64,000 nucleotides of DNA from Pedobacter ginsenosidimutans (GCF_001442625.1 NZ_LMZQ01000008.1:62001-126000); one strand, 5' to 3'; shown: positions 8,429-17,308, counted from the stretch's first letter. Program-made: numbers and translations. The notes: a model not told the origin generated them from the sequence alone.

Positions 8429-9871
8429 ATGAAAATTGAAAAGGAAGGTGGGCCTTCTAAAAGAAAATTAAGCCTTTTTGATGCCACCATGCTGGTAATG
8501 GGTTCGATGATCGGAAGCGGTATCTTTATTGTTAGCGCCGACATCATGCGGAATCTAGGTTCTGGTTATTGGTTGATTGTGGTTTGGGTGATTACCGGGG
8601 TGATGACAGTTGCCGCCGCAATTTCTTATGGCGAACTTTCTTCTATGTTTCCCAAAGCGGGTGGGCAATACACTTACCTGAAAGAGATTTTCGGCAAAAT
8701 GATGGGATTTCTTTATGGTTGGGGGCTGTTTACCGTAATTCAGACCGGCACTATTGCAGCTGTTGCTGTTGCTTTTGGCAAATTTACAGCCTATCTAATA
8801 CCAGCTTTAAACGATGCTGCTCCAATTTTTCAAAGTGGCGGTTATAAAATTACCTGGATACAGATTTTAGCCATCGGTGTGATTCTGCTTTTAACCTATA
8901 TTAATACAAAAGGTGTTGAAGGCGGTAAAATTTTGCAGAATATTTTTACTGGGTCTAAAATTGTCGCTTTAATCGGCTTAATTATTTTAGGCTTTCTTTT
9001 GGTGAAAAACAGTTTTTGGGCCGGAAATATGAGCTTTGGCCAGGATGCTTTCAATAATCTTAAAACGGATCCGAGCGGCAATTTTCTGAAATCGGGATGG
9101 GAATCCATTTCCGGAATGGCAATAATGGGTGGGATTGCAGCGGCCATGGTTGGTTCGGTATTTTCGAGTGTAGCTTGGGAAAACGTAACTTTTGTTTCGG
9201 GAGAAATCGAAAACCCTAAAAAAAATGTTGTTCGTTCTATGGTTTTGGGTACCTCAGCAGTAATGATTCTTTATTTATTGGTCAACTTTGTCTACCTCAA
9301 TACCCTAAACAGAGATAGTATTGCTTTTGCACTCAATGATCGCGTTGCTGTTGCAGCCTCTGAACAGATTTTTGGTAGTGGAATCGGCACAATTGTAATT
9401 GCATTGTTGGTAATGATTTCTACTTTCGGTTGTGTTAATGGAATCGTATTGGCAGGTGCAAGGGTTTTTCAAACCATGGCAAAAGATGGAATGTTTTTTA
9501 AAGCAGCATTAAAAAACAATAAAAACGGAGTTCCTGAAAGATCACTTTGGATGCAGGGCATTTGGGCATCTGCTTTATGTTTAAGTGGGCAATATGGTAA
9601 TCTTTTAGATATGATCTCCTTTGTTATTGTGCTCTTTTATATGATTACTGTTTTTGGTGTTATTTATTTAAGGATAAAACAACCTGGCCTTGAAAGGCCT
9701 TACAAAACCTGGTTATATCCAATTACACCGATTATTTACTTATTGATAGGAGCGGCATTTTGTATTTTGCTGCTCATTTATAAACAGCAGTATACCTGGC
9801 CGGGGCTTGTGATTGTTTTGCTGGGGGTGCCTGTCTATTTTTTTATTAATAAAAAAGAGCAGCAGGATTAG
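8429..9871 (+). CDS. APC-superfamily amino-acid permease
   Basis: A 480-residue, 12-helix inner-membrane permease. Helix 1 has LVMGSMIGSGIFIVSADIMR, the APC substrate-binding GSGIF motif. GGQYTYLKEIFG (about residues 76-87) is the conserved loop after helix 2, and FSSVAWENVTFVSGEIENPKK (split over about 245-265) corresponds to the region after helix 6. It is a different subgroup from the permease at 4269-5744: it lacks the CAT-type FDAVSTAAQE motif and resembles LAT-like or serine/threonine-exchanger-like members, with a long insert between helices 5 and 6. The substrate is not determinable. The gene stands alone on the plus strand and diverges from hppA. Confidence 0.85.
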   Translation: MKIEKEGGPSKRKLSLFDATMLVMGSMIGSGIFIVSADIMRNLGSGYWLIVVWVITGVMTVAAAISYGELSSMFPKAGGQYTYLKEIFGKMMGFLYGWGLFTVIQTGTIAAVAVAFGKFTAYLIPALNDAAPIFQSGGYKITWIQILAIGVILLLTYINTKGVEGGKILQNIFTGSKIVALIGLIILGFLLVKNSFWAGNMSFGQDAFNNLKTDPSGNFLKSGWESISGMAIMGGIAAAMVGSVFSSVAWENVTFVSGEIENPKKNVVRSMVLGTSAVMILYLLVNFVYLNTLNRDSIAFALNDRVAVAASEQIFGSGIGTIVIALLVMISTFGCVNGIVLAGARVFQTMAKDGMFFKAALKNNKNGVPERSLWMQGIWASALCLSGQYGNLLDMISFVIVLFYMITVFGVIYLRIKQPGLERPYKTWLYPITPIIYLLIGAAFCILLLIYKQQYTWPGLVIVLLGVPVYFFINKKEQQD

Positions 9872-9928
9872 ATTGAGATCATGGGCTTAAGTGCTTGTTA
9901 CCAAGAGATTGTGCTGTATATATAGATT

Positions 9929-9998
9929 TGTCATCCTGAGCTTGTCGAAGGACCTGTTTAAAAATACTTTAAGGTGTTTCGACAAGCTCAACATGACA
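9929..9998. repeat. Hyphenated intergenic hairpin (GTCATCCTGA type)
   Basis: Left arm TGTCATCCTGAGCTTGTCGA and right arm TCGACAAGCTCAACATGACA are inverse copies with two mismatches around a loop of about 30 bases. It belongs to the same type as the element at 1859-1920 but has a different inner arm (AGCTTGTCGA). Confidence 0.75.
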
Positions 9999-10633
9999 GC
10001 ATCTAGGTTGGATCACCTTTATGATACACCCTCTTTTTTGTTTCTCACATCTCATTTTTACATTTTGAAAAGCAGGGTTCTGTCTCAATCGGTTCCGAAA
10101 GCCCCGCTGTCCGCTTTACTCATCCCGACTGTGTCGGGAATCGTGTTCGCTGCTACCGGGTTTAGCTAAACAAAACTGTGCAGTAAACTCAGTTTTCTAA
10201 ACCCGACATGGCGGATACCGGCCTTGCGCTTAAAGCCTGCAGGCGTATGAGCATGTGGCGGGACTAACATTGCCATGAAACGCAGGCTTTGCTTTTCTAA
10301 AAAAGAAATTAATTGTTTTTTTAAACTTAGCCGTTCGAAATGGTTTTCCCTAAACCCTAAACCCCAAAAAAAGCGTATCATTTTTTAGACTAAAGTTTAC
10401 AAAGCTGTATTCCATAGCAAAGTATCGGTAAAAATTTTTCAACAATTTTATCAACCTGTATTATTAGTTTAAATCTATTTTCAAGCTATTTAAACATTTG
10501 TTTTCTTTCATTTGGCTTTTACTTTAGTGATTGTTAATGAGAGGGGTACCTTACAATTGGCCTGATATTTGGTTTAATAACTATCGTGGCCTAGCTACAC
10601 TAATCAAATTTTTAACCTTTAAATTTTAAAACT
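9999..10633. other. Non-coding interval with a small hairpin
   Basis: No convincing gene is seen in these roughly 630 bases. There is a TCCCGAC-TGT-GTCGGGA hairpin at 10123-10139, a more GC-rich stretch (10100-10310) that looks like a decayed mobile or repeat sequence, and a strongly AT-rich stretch (10390-10630) leading into the small TssD-like gene, which should hold its promoter. Confidence 0.4.
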
Positions 10634-10789
10634 ATGGCTTTCAAAGCTAGATTAAATTTTTCAGGCAAAGAGTACCAGGTACTTCAGTATGCCTATGTGT
10701 TTAACCGTGATGTAGATCTATTTGGAAGTTTCTGTTCCACAATTCACAGTGCCAATATAACTATCAGATCAGGCGAAAACCTGGATTAA
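10634..10789 (+). pseudogene. tssD: Truncated TssD/Hcp-like type VI tube protein (51 residues)
   Basis: ATG 10634 to TAA 10787-10789 encodes 51 residues beginning MAFKARLNFSGKEYQVLQYA and continuing VFNRDVDLFGSF. This is the standard N terminus of Bacteroidota TssD (Hcp) proteins, which usually start MAFKA.LN..GKEY.VL.C.Y...RDVD..G and run to about 130 residues. The expected beta strands after the GxxH segment are missing: the frame stops after TIRSGENLD, and I find no continuation in another frame. It is therefore either a relic or a miniaturised protein. It heads the island of VgrG and effector genes with a 91-base gap, which fits an Hcp-VgrG effector cluster. Too short to form the hexameric ring on its own. 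Confidence 0.6.
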
Positions 10790-10880
10790 TCACCCTAATG
10801 CTTACTTAAGGTGTTGGAATAATTGGTGTTGCTGCTTAGCGCCAACCGCTATTCGCCCGGCACTGTTTTAAACCTTTAAC

Positions 10881-11450
10881 ATGCAGATTATGCGCTCATA
10901 CTTCCGTTTTAATATGCTTCTTGTTTTGTTATATGCAGTAGCTGCCTGTTTTGTAGGTTGTAATGGAAATAGCAAGCAGGATAGCAAACCAAATAATAAG
11001 ATAGCAGAAAAAGCAAGTGTTACCGATCTGTTTCTTTCTTATACCGATTCAGTGGCAAAGCTTCCCTTAAACAGGTTTAACGAAGCTGGTATAGTATCAT
11101 TGAACAAATCGTTCGCAGATAAATTACCGCTCAGCATATATAAGGGTAAACAAACTAACAATGATAAAAATATCATCGTTCAACCTTATCAAAATAATAA
11201 TACTGCTACCATAATTGCGGGGATTATATTATTGGTTCCAAAATCGATTACCGACTCTTTACATATAGGTGATTTTGCCCGGCATTTTGGAGATATTAAA
11301 AAAGAAAAGCCAATGATCGGTGTTACAGAGCAGCCCCGTCCTGTTCAGATAAATGTAAATGCCAATACAGTAATAAAATTAACTTTTAACGATAACGAAA
11401 AATTAGCGCTTGCCCATGTAACCATGGTTGAGGTTTTAAAATATAGATAA
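10881..11450 (+). CDS. Putative lipoprotein, possible immunity protein of the L,D-transpeptidase-like effector
   Basis: A 189-residue protein with a lipoprotein signal: basic MQIMRSYFRF, hydrophobic LLVLLYAVAACFVGC, with two candidate lipobox cysteines, Cys23 (VAAC) and Cys27 (FVGC). After a polar linker rich in Asn and Lys the rest is soluble, with a run of beta strands and a late IKLTFNDNEKLALAHVTMVE segment. No family is recognised. It ends 6 bases before the next gene, so the two are almost surely cotranscribed. A periplasm-facing lipoprotein directly before a peptidoglycan-active effector is the usual position and location of an immunity protein; this role is inference only. Met4 is an equally possible start. 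Confidence 0.6.
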   Translation: MQIMRSYFRFNMLLVLLYAVAACFVGCNGNSKQDSKPNNKIAEKASVTDLFLSYTDSVAKLPLNRFNEAGIVSLNKSFADKLPLSIYKGKQTNNDKNIIVQPYQNNNTATIIAGIILLVPKSITDSLHIGDFARHFGDIKKEKPMIGVTEQPRPVQINVNANTVIKLTFNDNEKLALAHVTMVEVLKYR

Positions 11451-11456
11451 ACAACA

Positions 11457-12173
11457 ATGAATACGCTCGTAAAAATTAAAGAATATGATGCACACGGAGG
11501 GCCTTCTAATGTGAAAATGGGGGGCGATGGCCATTCGCAAACCTCTACAACCACAGGTAGGTTTGTAATAAAAAGTATCGAAAAACATGTTAGTTATGGC
11601 CGATACGCCATGTGGTCTGGTATCCCCTGGGGAACAGAAGTGAAAATAATCGGTGGAATTGTGATGTTGAAACTGTCTGGTCAATGGAAAAAGTTAACCG
11701 ATGTAAATGCACAGTGGGGGAAATATAAAAACGATCAAAAAGGGGTTACCGATGCCATCCTTAAATACCAGCGCGACCTTTATCCCAATTCGCCGATTCC
11801 AAGCAAATGGCTGTTCAACGATTTCGGGCATGTTTCGGTGAAGTATTTCAAAGACACTAACAATGATCGGAAAATGAACGGAAAGGAATATATAATGGGC
11901 GATTTTATCCATACTACCCCGCCAGATGAAGCCGCAACAGCTGCCGGGAGGATTTTTCAGCTGGCAGAATCGCATGGTTGTATCCACGTTCGTCCAAATG
12001 ACATTGATACCATGATCGGCAATGGTTATCTAAAAAAAGGTAATACTGTAGAAGTGCATCCCTATACTAAAAAAGCTATAGAGGCATCACCTAAAAGAAA
12101 TGCAGCAGGTACGCAATTTGAGGTGCATTTTTACCCTGGGCTTTATAAAATTGCGGTTTATAAAACAATGTAG
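11457..12173 (+). CDS. L,D-transpeptidase (YkuD-fold) protein, candidate type VI effector
   Basis: A 238-residue protein without a signal peptide. It carries the YkuD active-site signature ESHGCIHVRPND with Ser172-His173-Gly174-Cys175. Cys175 is the expected nucleophile and the preceding FIHTTPP histidine fits the conserved upstream His. YkuD enzymes form 3-3 cross-links or attach proteins to peptidoglycan, and in several type VI systems YkuD-fold proteins are used as effectors that alter cell walls. Absence of a signal peptide, plus position between a truncated Hcp, a lipoprotein and VgrG, supports the effector role here, but this is inference. The N-terminal part (EYDAHGGPSNVKMGGDG) is not a known domain. 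A housekeeping L,D-transpeptidase would need its own export signal. Confidence 0.72.
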   Translation: MNTLVKIKEYDAHGGPSNVKMGGDGHSQTSTTTGRFVIKSIEKHVSYGRYAMWSGIPWGTEVKIIGGIVMLKLSGQWKKLTDVNAQWGKYKNDQKGVTDAILKYQRDLYPNSPIPSKWLFNDFGHVSVKYFKDTNNDRKMNGKEYIMGDFIHTTPPDEAATAAGRIFQLAESHGCIHVRPNDIDTMIGNGYLKKGNTVEVHPYTKKAIEASPKRNAAGTQFEVHFYPGLYKIAVYKTM

Positions 12174-12213
12174 CCAATAGTGCTAACAGTACAGTAAACG
12201 AATACATTATACT

Positions 12214-14019
12214 ATGGAAAACAAACTTATCGTAGAAATCAGTATTGAAGATTCGGCAATTGCCCATTTTGCTTCCTTTAATCTGCTACAGGCTTTTAAC
12301 CAGCACCATTATTTTGAATTGCATTTTAACCACGATCAATTGGGCGCCCCAGGTTTGATCAGTTTAGATGATAGCCGCGATTTCGTAGGTAAAACCCTAA
12401 CAGCTTCTTTTGGGCACTCGCCAGAAAACCTGCAGCATTTTGCCGGACTGGTTACAAAAGTAGAACTCTCACAAAGTCATGGCTACCATGGCGTACTTAT
12501 TGTAAGTGGCTATAGTCCTACTATATTAATAGACCGTGGACCAGATTTAGGCTCTTATCTGGATAAAGACCTCGATACTATTGTTAAGCTGGCCACGAAA
12601 GATACACCCGCTAATGACTTGACCATTGTAAGCAATGCATCAAGAAAAGCGGCGATCGATTACCTTATCCAATACCGCGAAAGCGATTTCGAATTTCTTA
12701 ACCGTTTATCAGGCGAATACCATGAGTGGTTTTACTACGATGGGAAGCAGCTTAATTTTGGCAAACCCGACAAGCAAAAAGAAGTATCGCTTTTTTATGG
12801 CCGCGATGTGTTCAACCTGCAATATGCCATGGAAGTTTCGCCCATCAAGTACAAACGTTTTGCCTACAATCCCAAACAGGATGAGATGCTCCAGAGCGAA
12901 AGTACAGGTAAAGCCGATGGAAATCCCGACCTGGCACATGCCATTAAGGCCTCCAATAGCATGTATAGCAAAACCTTTAATCAGCCGTCCTTAATCAGGG
13001 TAGATAACAGCAACGATATTAAGAGCCATGTAGAAAACGAGGAGAAGGCACACATCAGCGAACTGTTAAAAATTAATGCCGGTGGTGATAATGCGTCGCT
13101 GAGTATTGGCAGCATTGCCGAAATAACCATGAGTATACGGAAAGAACTTGCTTTTGCATCCGAAAGCCTTGGTAAATTCCTGATTACCTCCATCAATCAC
13201 CAGATAGATGGAACAGGTAAATACAGCAACACTTTCGAAGGCCTGGTAGCTACAACCGAGCGATTGATGGTCAGGAATTACGAAAAGCCACATTCGGATA
13301 TGCAGCTGGCAGATGTGGTTGATAACGACGATCCACAGGGGCAGGGCCGGATTAAGGTTAAATTTAAATGGGAATGCCAAACCAACGACCCAACTGAATG
13401 GTTAAGGGTTGTTAGCCCCAACGCAGGTAGTGGCGATACCGGAAAAAACAGGGGTTTCCACGTCATCCCCGAAAAAGGCGACCAGGTGGTAATTGCTTTC
13501 GAAGAAGGTAATGTGGCCAGGCCGGTAGTAATGGGCAGTGTTTACCACGGCAAAAGCGGCGATAGCAGTGGATTTAAAAATAGTAATACCAAGGGTTTAA
13601 CATCAAGAAAGGGGAGCTGTTTAAGTTTTGATGATCTAAACCATGCACTGAACCTGGGTACCAATGCGGCAAACTTTGTGAAGATTGAAAATGGACCTGG
13701 GTTAATTACTGCGGAATCTGCTGAGACCATTGTAATTAAGACGGGTTTAAGTAGTATTACGATGAAAAAGGATGGTACGATTGATATTATTGGTAAGGTG
13801 ATTAATATTCAGGGCACGCAGGTGATTAACGCAAATGCAGGTGAGAAGCCGGGTGATGCTGTTAACATTGGTAAAAATGCCACTACTGCGGTAACTATTG
13901 ATACGAAAAACATAGATTCGAAAGCAAGTAATGGTATCGCTGTAAACTCTCAAACAACTATTTCGCAAACTTCAACAGGCGTACAAACCATTACGGGTAG
14001 CCAGGTAGATATTAACTAA
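12214..14019 (+). CDS. vgrG: VgrG-like spike protein of a type VI secretion system
   Basis: A 601-residue VgrG/gp27-gp5-like spike. Residues 1 to about 350 correspond to the phage gp27/gp44-like base: YRESDFEFLNRLSGEYHEWFY-type segment (about 151-170) and conserved FAYNPKQDE. About residues 365-450 hold the gp5 OB-fold (LADVVDNDDPQGQGRIKVKF, then WLRVVSPNAGSG and FHVIPEKGDQVVIAFEEGN). The tail is a beta-prism/helix of short repeats (TIDIIGKVINIQG...). This size and layout match the Bacteroidota T6SS subtype iii protein; no extra catalytic domain is seen at the C terminus. It is followed after 2 bases by the next gene. The island has no TssB, TssC or TssF, so VgrG must be served by a system elsewhere. 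Confidence 0.9.
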   Translation: MENKLIVEISIEDSAIAHFASFNLLQAFNQHHYFELHFNHDQLGAPGLISLDDSRDFVGKTLTASFGHSPENLQHFAGLVTKVELSQSHGYHGVLIVSGYSPTILIDRGPDLGSYLDKDLDTIVKLATKDTPANDLTIVSNASRKAAIDYLIQYRESDFEFLNRLSGEYHEWFYYDGKQLNFGKPDKQKEVSLFYGRDVFNLQYAMEVSPIKYKRFAYNPKQDEMLQSESTGKADGNPDLAHAIKASNSMYSKTFNQPSLIRVDNSNDIKSHVENEEKAHISELLKINAGGDNASLSIGSIAEITMSIRKELAFASESLGKFLITSINHQIDGTGKYSNTFEGLVATTERLMVRNYEKPHSDMQLADVVDNDDPQGQGRIKVKFKWECQTNDPTEWLRVVSPNAGSGDTGKNRGFHVIPEKGDQVVIAFEEGNVARPVVMGSVYHGKSGDSSGFKNSNTKGLTSRKGSCLSFDDLNHALNLGTNAANFVKIENGPGLITAESAETIVIKTGLSSITMKKDGTIDIIGKVINIQGTQVINANAGEKPGDAVNIGKNATTAVTIDTKNIDSKASNGIAVNSQTTISQTSTGVQTITGSQVDIN

Positions 14020-14021
14020 TT

Positions 14022-14921
14022 ATGAGCAGATTTAAATTTTTTGATGAGGATATTGAACAAAAGGAAAGCCCGTACAGTAAGTTGGAATACAAGGGAAGCC
14101 CTAATGATTTAAATTACATAATCGTCCAAAAACAGAAAACAGTTGCAAATGCCCAGGTGGTTTCTGATACTGAAACTAAAATGCTTTGGCAGCTTGCAAA
14201 CATGACAAGCAGCAAAGATGGGTATCAACTTTACCTCAATCAGGTTGAACATGATGTGTTAAAAACAAATAGCCAATTACAGGAATTGGTTGGCTTTGCT
14301 AAACTATTTAACTCCCCAACATCAAGGCTGAACTTAAGATTTAACAACATAGGCGAAATAACTGCTATACTAAACCAACTTGAAATATTAAGCATTTGGC
14401 AAAATATGAAGGAGAATGAATTATTATCACTTGTTAATGCGAACAGTACTGAAAGTAACCTTATCATCAAAGCTGGAGATAAAGATTTTTCTGATAGTGT
14501 GCCACTCATTAAAAATGGGATATTATATCAATTGTTGTTTCCCTCTTTTTATGGTATGTCCAACCAAAACAATGTGACTAAGCAACAGAGATATTTTGGA
14601 TCCAATATTTTTAATGAAAAAAGGATTAATCTTTCAGGAGAAAGAATAGTTATCGGAAATAATGCAGATGAATTAATTATTAATGAAAAATTTATAAACG
14701 AAAAGAACGGCGATTATGTTCAAGAAATATTAAAGATTTATAATACACAGTATAAACCAATATTTACTGATGATTTAGCCTATAGCTATCAGGTAAAAAT
14801 TGATTATAAATTATTTAAAAATTCTGGTGTAGTAAAAAACATAGCGTGTGAGGTAGAAGAGCGACTAAATGATAATTTCTATTTTACGTCACATTACTCC
14901 TTTTCATTAAAAACAGAATAA
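14022..14921 (+). CDS. Unknown protein between VgrG and PAAR-like effector, possible adaptor
   Basis: A 299-residue, soluble, AT-rich gene product with no signal peptide or membrane segment and no domain that I recognise. The first 130 residues look helical and polar (LWQLANMTSSKDGYQLYLNQ and similar), the rest is mixed, ending in a series of short beta strands (YSYQVKIDYKLF, FYFTSHYSFSLKTE). It lies 2 bases after VgrG and 1 base before the PAAR-like effector, so the three are translated from one message. Proteins in this position usually load an effector onto the spike, and this is the role I would infer, without a family match. The codon use and base composition are visibly more AT-rich than vgrG, as in the two next genes, which suggests a swapped cassette. 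Confidence 0.6.
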   Translation: MSRFKFFDEDIEQKESPYSKLEYKGSPNDLNYIIVQKQKTVANAQVVSDTETKMLWQLANMTSSKDGYQLYLNQVEHDVLKTNSQLQELVGFAKLFNSPTSRLNLRFNNIGEITAILNQLEILSIWQNMKENELLSLVNANSTESNLIIKAGDKDFSDSVPLIKNGILYQLLFPSFYGMSNQNNVTKQQRYFGSNIFNEKRINLSGERIVIGNNADELIINEKFINEKNGDYVQEILKIYNTQYKPIFTDDLAYSYQVKIDYKLFKNSGVVKNIACEVEERLNDNFYFTSHYSFSLKTE

Positions 14922-14922
14922 T

Positions 14923-16239
14923 ATGGCTAAGATATATGTACCCGATCAAACTTATTTAGTGTGTTCCGATGGCATGTCTAAGCAGCAGTTAAAAGTAGGA
15001 AGTCAATCTACTATAAAGATTGCAGGTGGGCGCTTAGCAGGAACAATAGATGATCGCATGGGAGGGAATTTCAATTGTGCTAAGATGGTTGTTGCGGGGG
15101 CAATAATCGGTGCAATAGTAGCAGGGCTTATTGCCGCTGCAACAGTGGCAACCGGCGGGGTAGCAGGGGCACTTATTATAGGGGCAATAGCTGCTGGCGG
15201 GGCAGCAGGTGGAGCTGCTTTAGGGCTCGGTGCAGGTTTCATGCCCTGTATTTGTGCGTTATTAACTTCGGGCAGTGATTGGGCACCTGTTCACCCAAAA
15301 GTTTTAATCGAAAAGAAAAAAGCATTAATAGAAAGTTCTAAAGTTGGTTGTTTTTTTGGTGGTCAAGTAATGATATTTTATTCTGAAAAAGCTGCAGACG
15401 AGGCAATTGATCTGAAAAGAAAAAAAACTCTGACAGATGTTGGGCTTGTAATGGCTTCTGCTTTTGTTGCAGGGGGTGCTTTTCAGGGGATAGCTGGTGC
15501 CTTTAGTACAGGATCGACTGTTTTAGCCACTTTCGGTAAGGTTGCACTAGCTGAATATGTTGGGCTAACATTACTAGGGGGCGCAGGAGCTTATGGTGCA
15601 GATTTTGTTTTAAGTAAGGGAAAGGAGGAGGCATATCAATATGCTGGTGTTAAAGAACAAATTGACGGCTATGAAACTGATATCACCGTTATAAATGAAA
15701 AAATTGCTAATCATGAGGCATACACAAGTGAAACGGTCTTAGATCAGGGTACAAAAGGTGTTGATGCCGCTGGTAAAGGGCATGAGGTGAGCAAGCAAAA
15801 TATATCCGGATCTAATACTTATGTTGCTCAGGATTATGCCAGGCTAAATGATATAGAAGAATACGGGCAAACAAGGACTTATTCAAGTGTTGATCCCAAT
15901 GCTATTCAGGGAAACAATCCACAATCGGAGAGAAGTTATAATCAAAACACACATTTTTCTGATGAGACTGGCAGTTATTCCGATGGACAAGTGCAGCATG
16001 TAACTACTAACAATCAATGGTCCAGGCTTTCAAGAAGTGGGGCCATGAAAGGTGTAGGGCAAGGTGCTGCAAATACATTTAAAGATTATAAGGGTTTTTT
16101 ACTTGGTCTAATACCCGATTTGTATAAATATATTACCAATCCATTTGTAAAAGATGAAATTCAGGACTATATTAAAGCAATGGTTAACGACGAAGCCAAA
16201 GCTAAAGCGGGTGTAAATGTAATCGAAACAGATATATGA
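14923..16239 (+). CDS. PAAR-like (DUF4280-type) effector with an internal glycine-rich membrane segment
   Basis: A 438-residue protein. The N-terminal region YLVCSDGMSKQQLKVGSQST and the later CICALLTSGSDWAPVHPKVL and VGCFFGGQVMIF match the PAAR-like DUF4280 pattern (CS.G...L.V; CxP...W.PG.P.VL; C..GG.I.I). Between them residues about 48-107 form a very Gly/Ala-rich hydrophobic stretch (GAIIGAIVAGLIAAATVATG), the kind that inserts into membranes. A second hydrophobic part spans about residues 175-215. The C-terminal third (about 300-438) has no recognised domain and is the likely toxic part. The stop overlaps the next start by 4 bases. The layout spike tip plus toxin, followed by a coupled membrane protein, is that of a type VI effector and its immunity protein. 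Toxicity is inference. Confidence 0.72.
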   Translation: MAKIYVPDQTYLVCSDGMSKQQLKVGSQSTIKIAGGRLAGTIDDRMGGNFNCAKMVVAGAIIGAIVAGLIAAATVATGGVAGALIIGAIAAGGAAGGAALGLGAGFMPCICALLTSGSDWAPVHPKVLIEKKKALIESSKVGCFFGGQVMIFYSEKAADEAIDLKRKKTLTDVGLVMASAFVAGGAFQGIAGAFSTGSTVLATFGKVALAEYVGLTLLGGAGAYGADFVLSKGKEEAYQYAGVKEQIDGYETDITVINEKIANHEAYTSETVLDQGTKGVDAAGKGHEVSKQNISGSNTYVAQDYARLNDIEEYGQTRTYSSVDPNAIQGNNPQSERSYNQNTHFSDETGSYSDGQVQHVTTNNQWSRLSRSGAMKGVGQGAANTFKDYKGFLLGLIPDLYKYITNPFVKDEIQDYIKAMVNDEAKAKAGVNVIETDI

Positions 16240-16799
16240 GTTGGTATAAAATTTATAGATTTCCCTTACTAGCGATAATTACTTGGGTAATTTTTTTTTT
16301 ATTTCTTTTCATAAATTTTAAAAATGCAACCGTTATTTCTTTAGCTAAAAAAGATATTCATATTCAAAAAAAAAGCAGTGGGGTTTATGGTAAATTTAGT
16401 TTCACATTAATTATATCGGATGTTAAAAAAAATAATTATTCGCGGTCATTTAAAAACTTTTGCCTTTCAAATTTATTCCTCAATCTGAAAAAAGTTGAAG
16501 AAGCAGACTCAATACACCTTGCAGTATCAGCTGATCATTTTGGATTGATAAAGCACTACAAACGTCTTTATTATATAACAGATCATAGGCCAAATGCCTT
16601 AGAAAAAGTAGCTCAAATTATTTCTTTTACTGTTAGTAATCAAACTTTATATCTTGCCATACCCCTGATATTAACATTTATTTTTTGTGCTGACGAGTTT
16701 AAAAAGAATTATAGGTATATAAACAACCTGCATAAAAAAATGTCAAATGCTTCTTATGTATTAATCGGAATATTTATTTTACTAATTGCTATTTATTAA
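16236..16799 (+). CDS. Small membrane protein, probable immunity protein of the PAAR-like effector
   Basis: A 187-residue membrane protein, coupled to the previous gene by an ATGA overlap. Three hydrophobic segments are visible: about residues 8-27 (LLAIITWVIFFLFLFINF), 137-153 (LYLAIPLILTFIFC) and 170-186 (YVLIGIFILLIAIY). Between the first two lies a soluble domain of about 100 residues. No family is recognised. A short membrane protein translated together with an effector that carries a hydrophobic, membrane-inserting segment is the usual form of immunity protein against pore-forming or membrane-acting toxins. That role is inferred from position alone. Strongly AT-rich like its neighbour. 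Confidence 0.65.
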   Translation: MSWYKIYRFPLLAIITWVIFFLFLFINFKNATVISLAKKDIHIQKKSSGVYGKFSFTLIISDVKKNNYSRSFKNFCLSNLFLNLKKVEEADSIHLAVSADHFGLIKHYKRLYYITDHRPNALEKVAQIISFTVSNQTLYLAIPLILTFIFCADEFKKNYRYINNLHKKMSNASYVLIGIFILLIAIY

Positions 16800-16804
16800 C
16801 CGCT

Positions 16805-17308
16805 ATGGAAAAAAAACAACCCTTGAGAGGTAATAAGCTGATCATATTTGGAGTCTTATTTACCGCATTCATGATGTTTGTTGGCTATAAGATTTTATTC
16901 AACTCTAATGATGAAACAAATATTACGGCGATAAATCAAAAATTGAAATCAGGTAAAGGAACAGATCAGTTTGATAGGGGGCTTGAGTATTATGATCAAA
17001 AAAAATATGCGGAAGCGAGCAAATATTTTGAGGAATCGATAGAAAATGGTTTTCCGGTAGCACATGCTTTATTAGGGGAATGTAAATTGCATCTCAACGA
17101 CTTAAAATCTGCCCAATATCATCTGATACAGGCTTTAACTGTAGAAAATGGTGAAAATGAATTGGTTGGGTATTATTCAGGGGTAGAATTCAATTTAGGT
17201 GTGGTTTATGATCTGCAGAAAGATACCAAAAATGCAATAGCACATTTACAAAAGGCTAAACAATTGGGGAACAAGGATGCTGCTGTATATCTATCCAAAA
17301 TGAGATGA
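16805..17308 (+). CDS. Membrane-anchored TPR/Sel1-like repeat protein
   Basis: A 167-residue protein with an N-terminal membrane anchor (residues about 12-29, IIFGVLFTAFMMFVGYKI) and a periplasmic domain of helical repeats. QFDRGLEYYDQKKYAEASKY (about 57-76) and the following HALLGECKLHLNDLKSAQYH are clear TPR units, with at least one more around GVVYDLQKDTKNAIAHLQKA. TPR domains mediate protein-protein contacts. It begins 5 bases after the membrane protein and is the last gene of the type VI-like island; it could be a second immunity protein or an accessory protein. No specific partner can be named. Confidence 0.65.
   Translation: MEKKQPLRGNKLIIFGVLFTAFMMFVGYKILFNSNDETNITAINQKLKSGKGTDQFDRGLEYYDQKKYAEASKYFEESIENGFPVAHALLGECKLHLNDLKSAQYHLIQALTVENGENELVGYYSGVEFNLGVVYDLQKDTKNAIAHLQKAKQLGNKDAAVYLSKMR

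Noticed and set aside
9891-10169. Plus-strand frame of 92 residues
   Set aside because: It runs through the hyphenated hairpin at 9929-9998, which accounts for its open frame; no protein features.
10166-10381. Minus-strand frame of 71 residues
   Set aside because: No domain, unusual composition, and it lies in a GC-shifted decayed intergenic stretch with hairpins.
10634-17308. Complete type VI secretion system
   Set aside because: Only VgrG, a PAAR-like protein, effector-type genes and a truncated TssD are visible; no TssB, TssC, TssK, TssF or ClpV.
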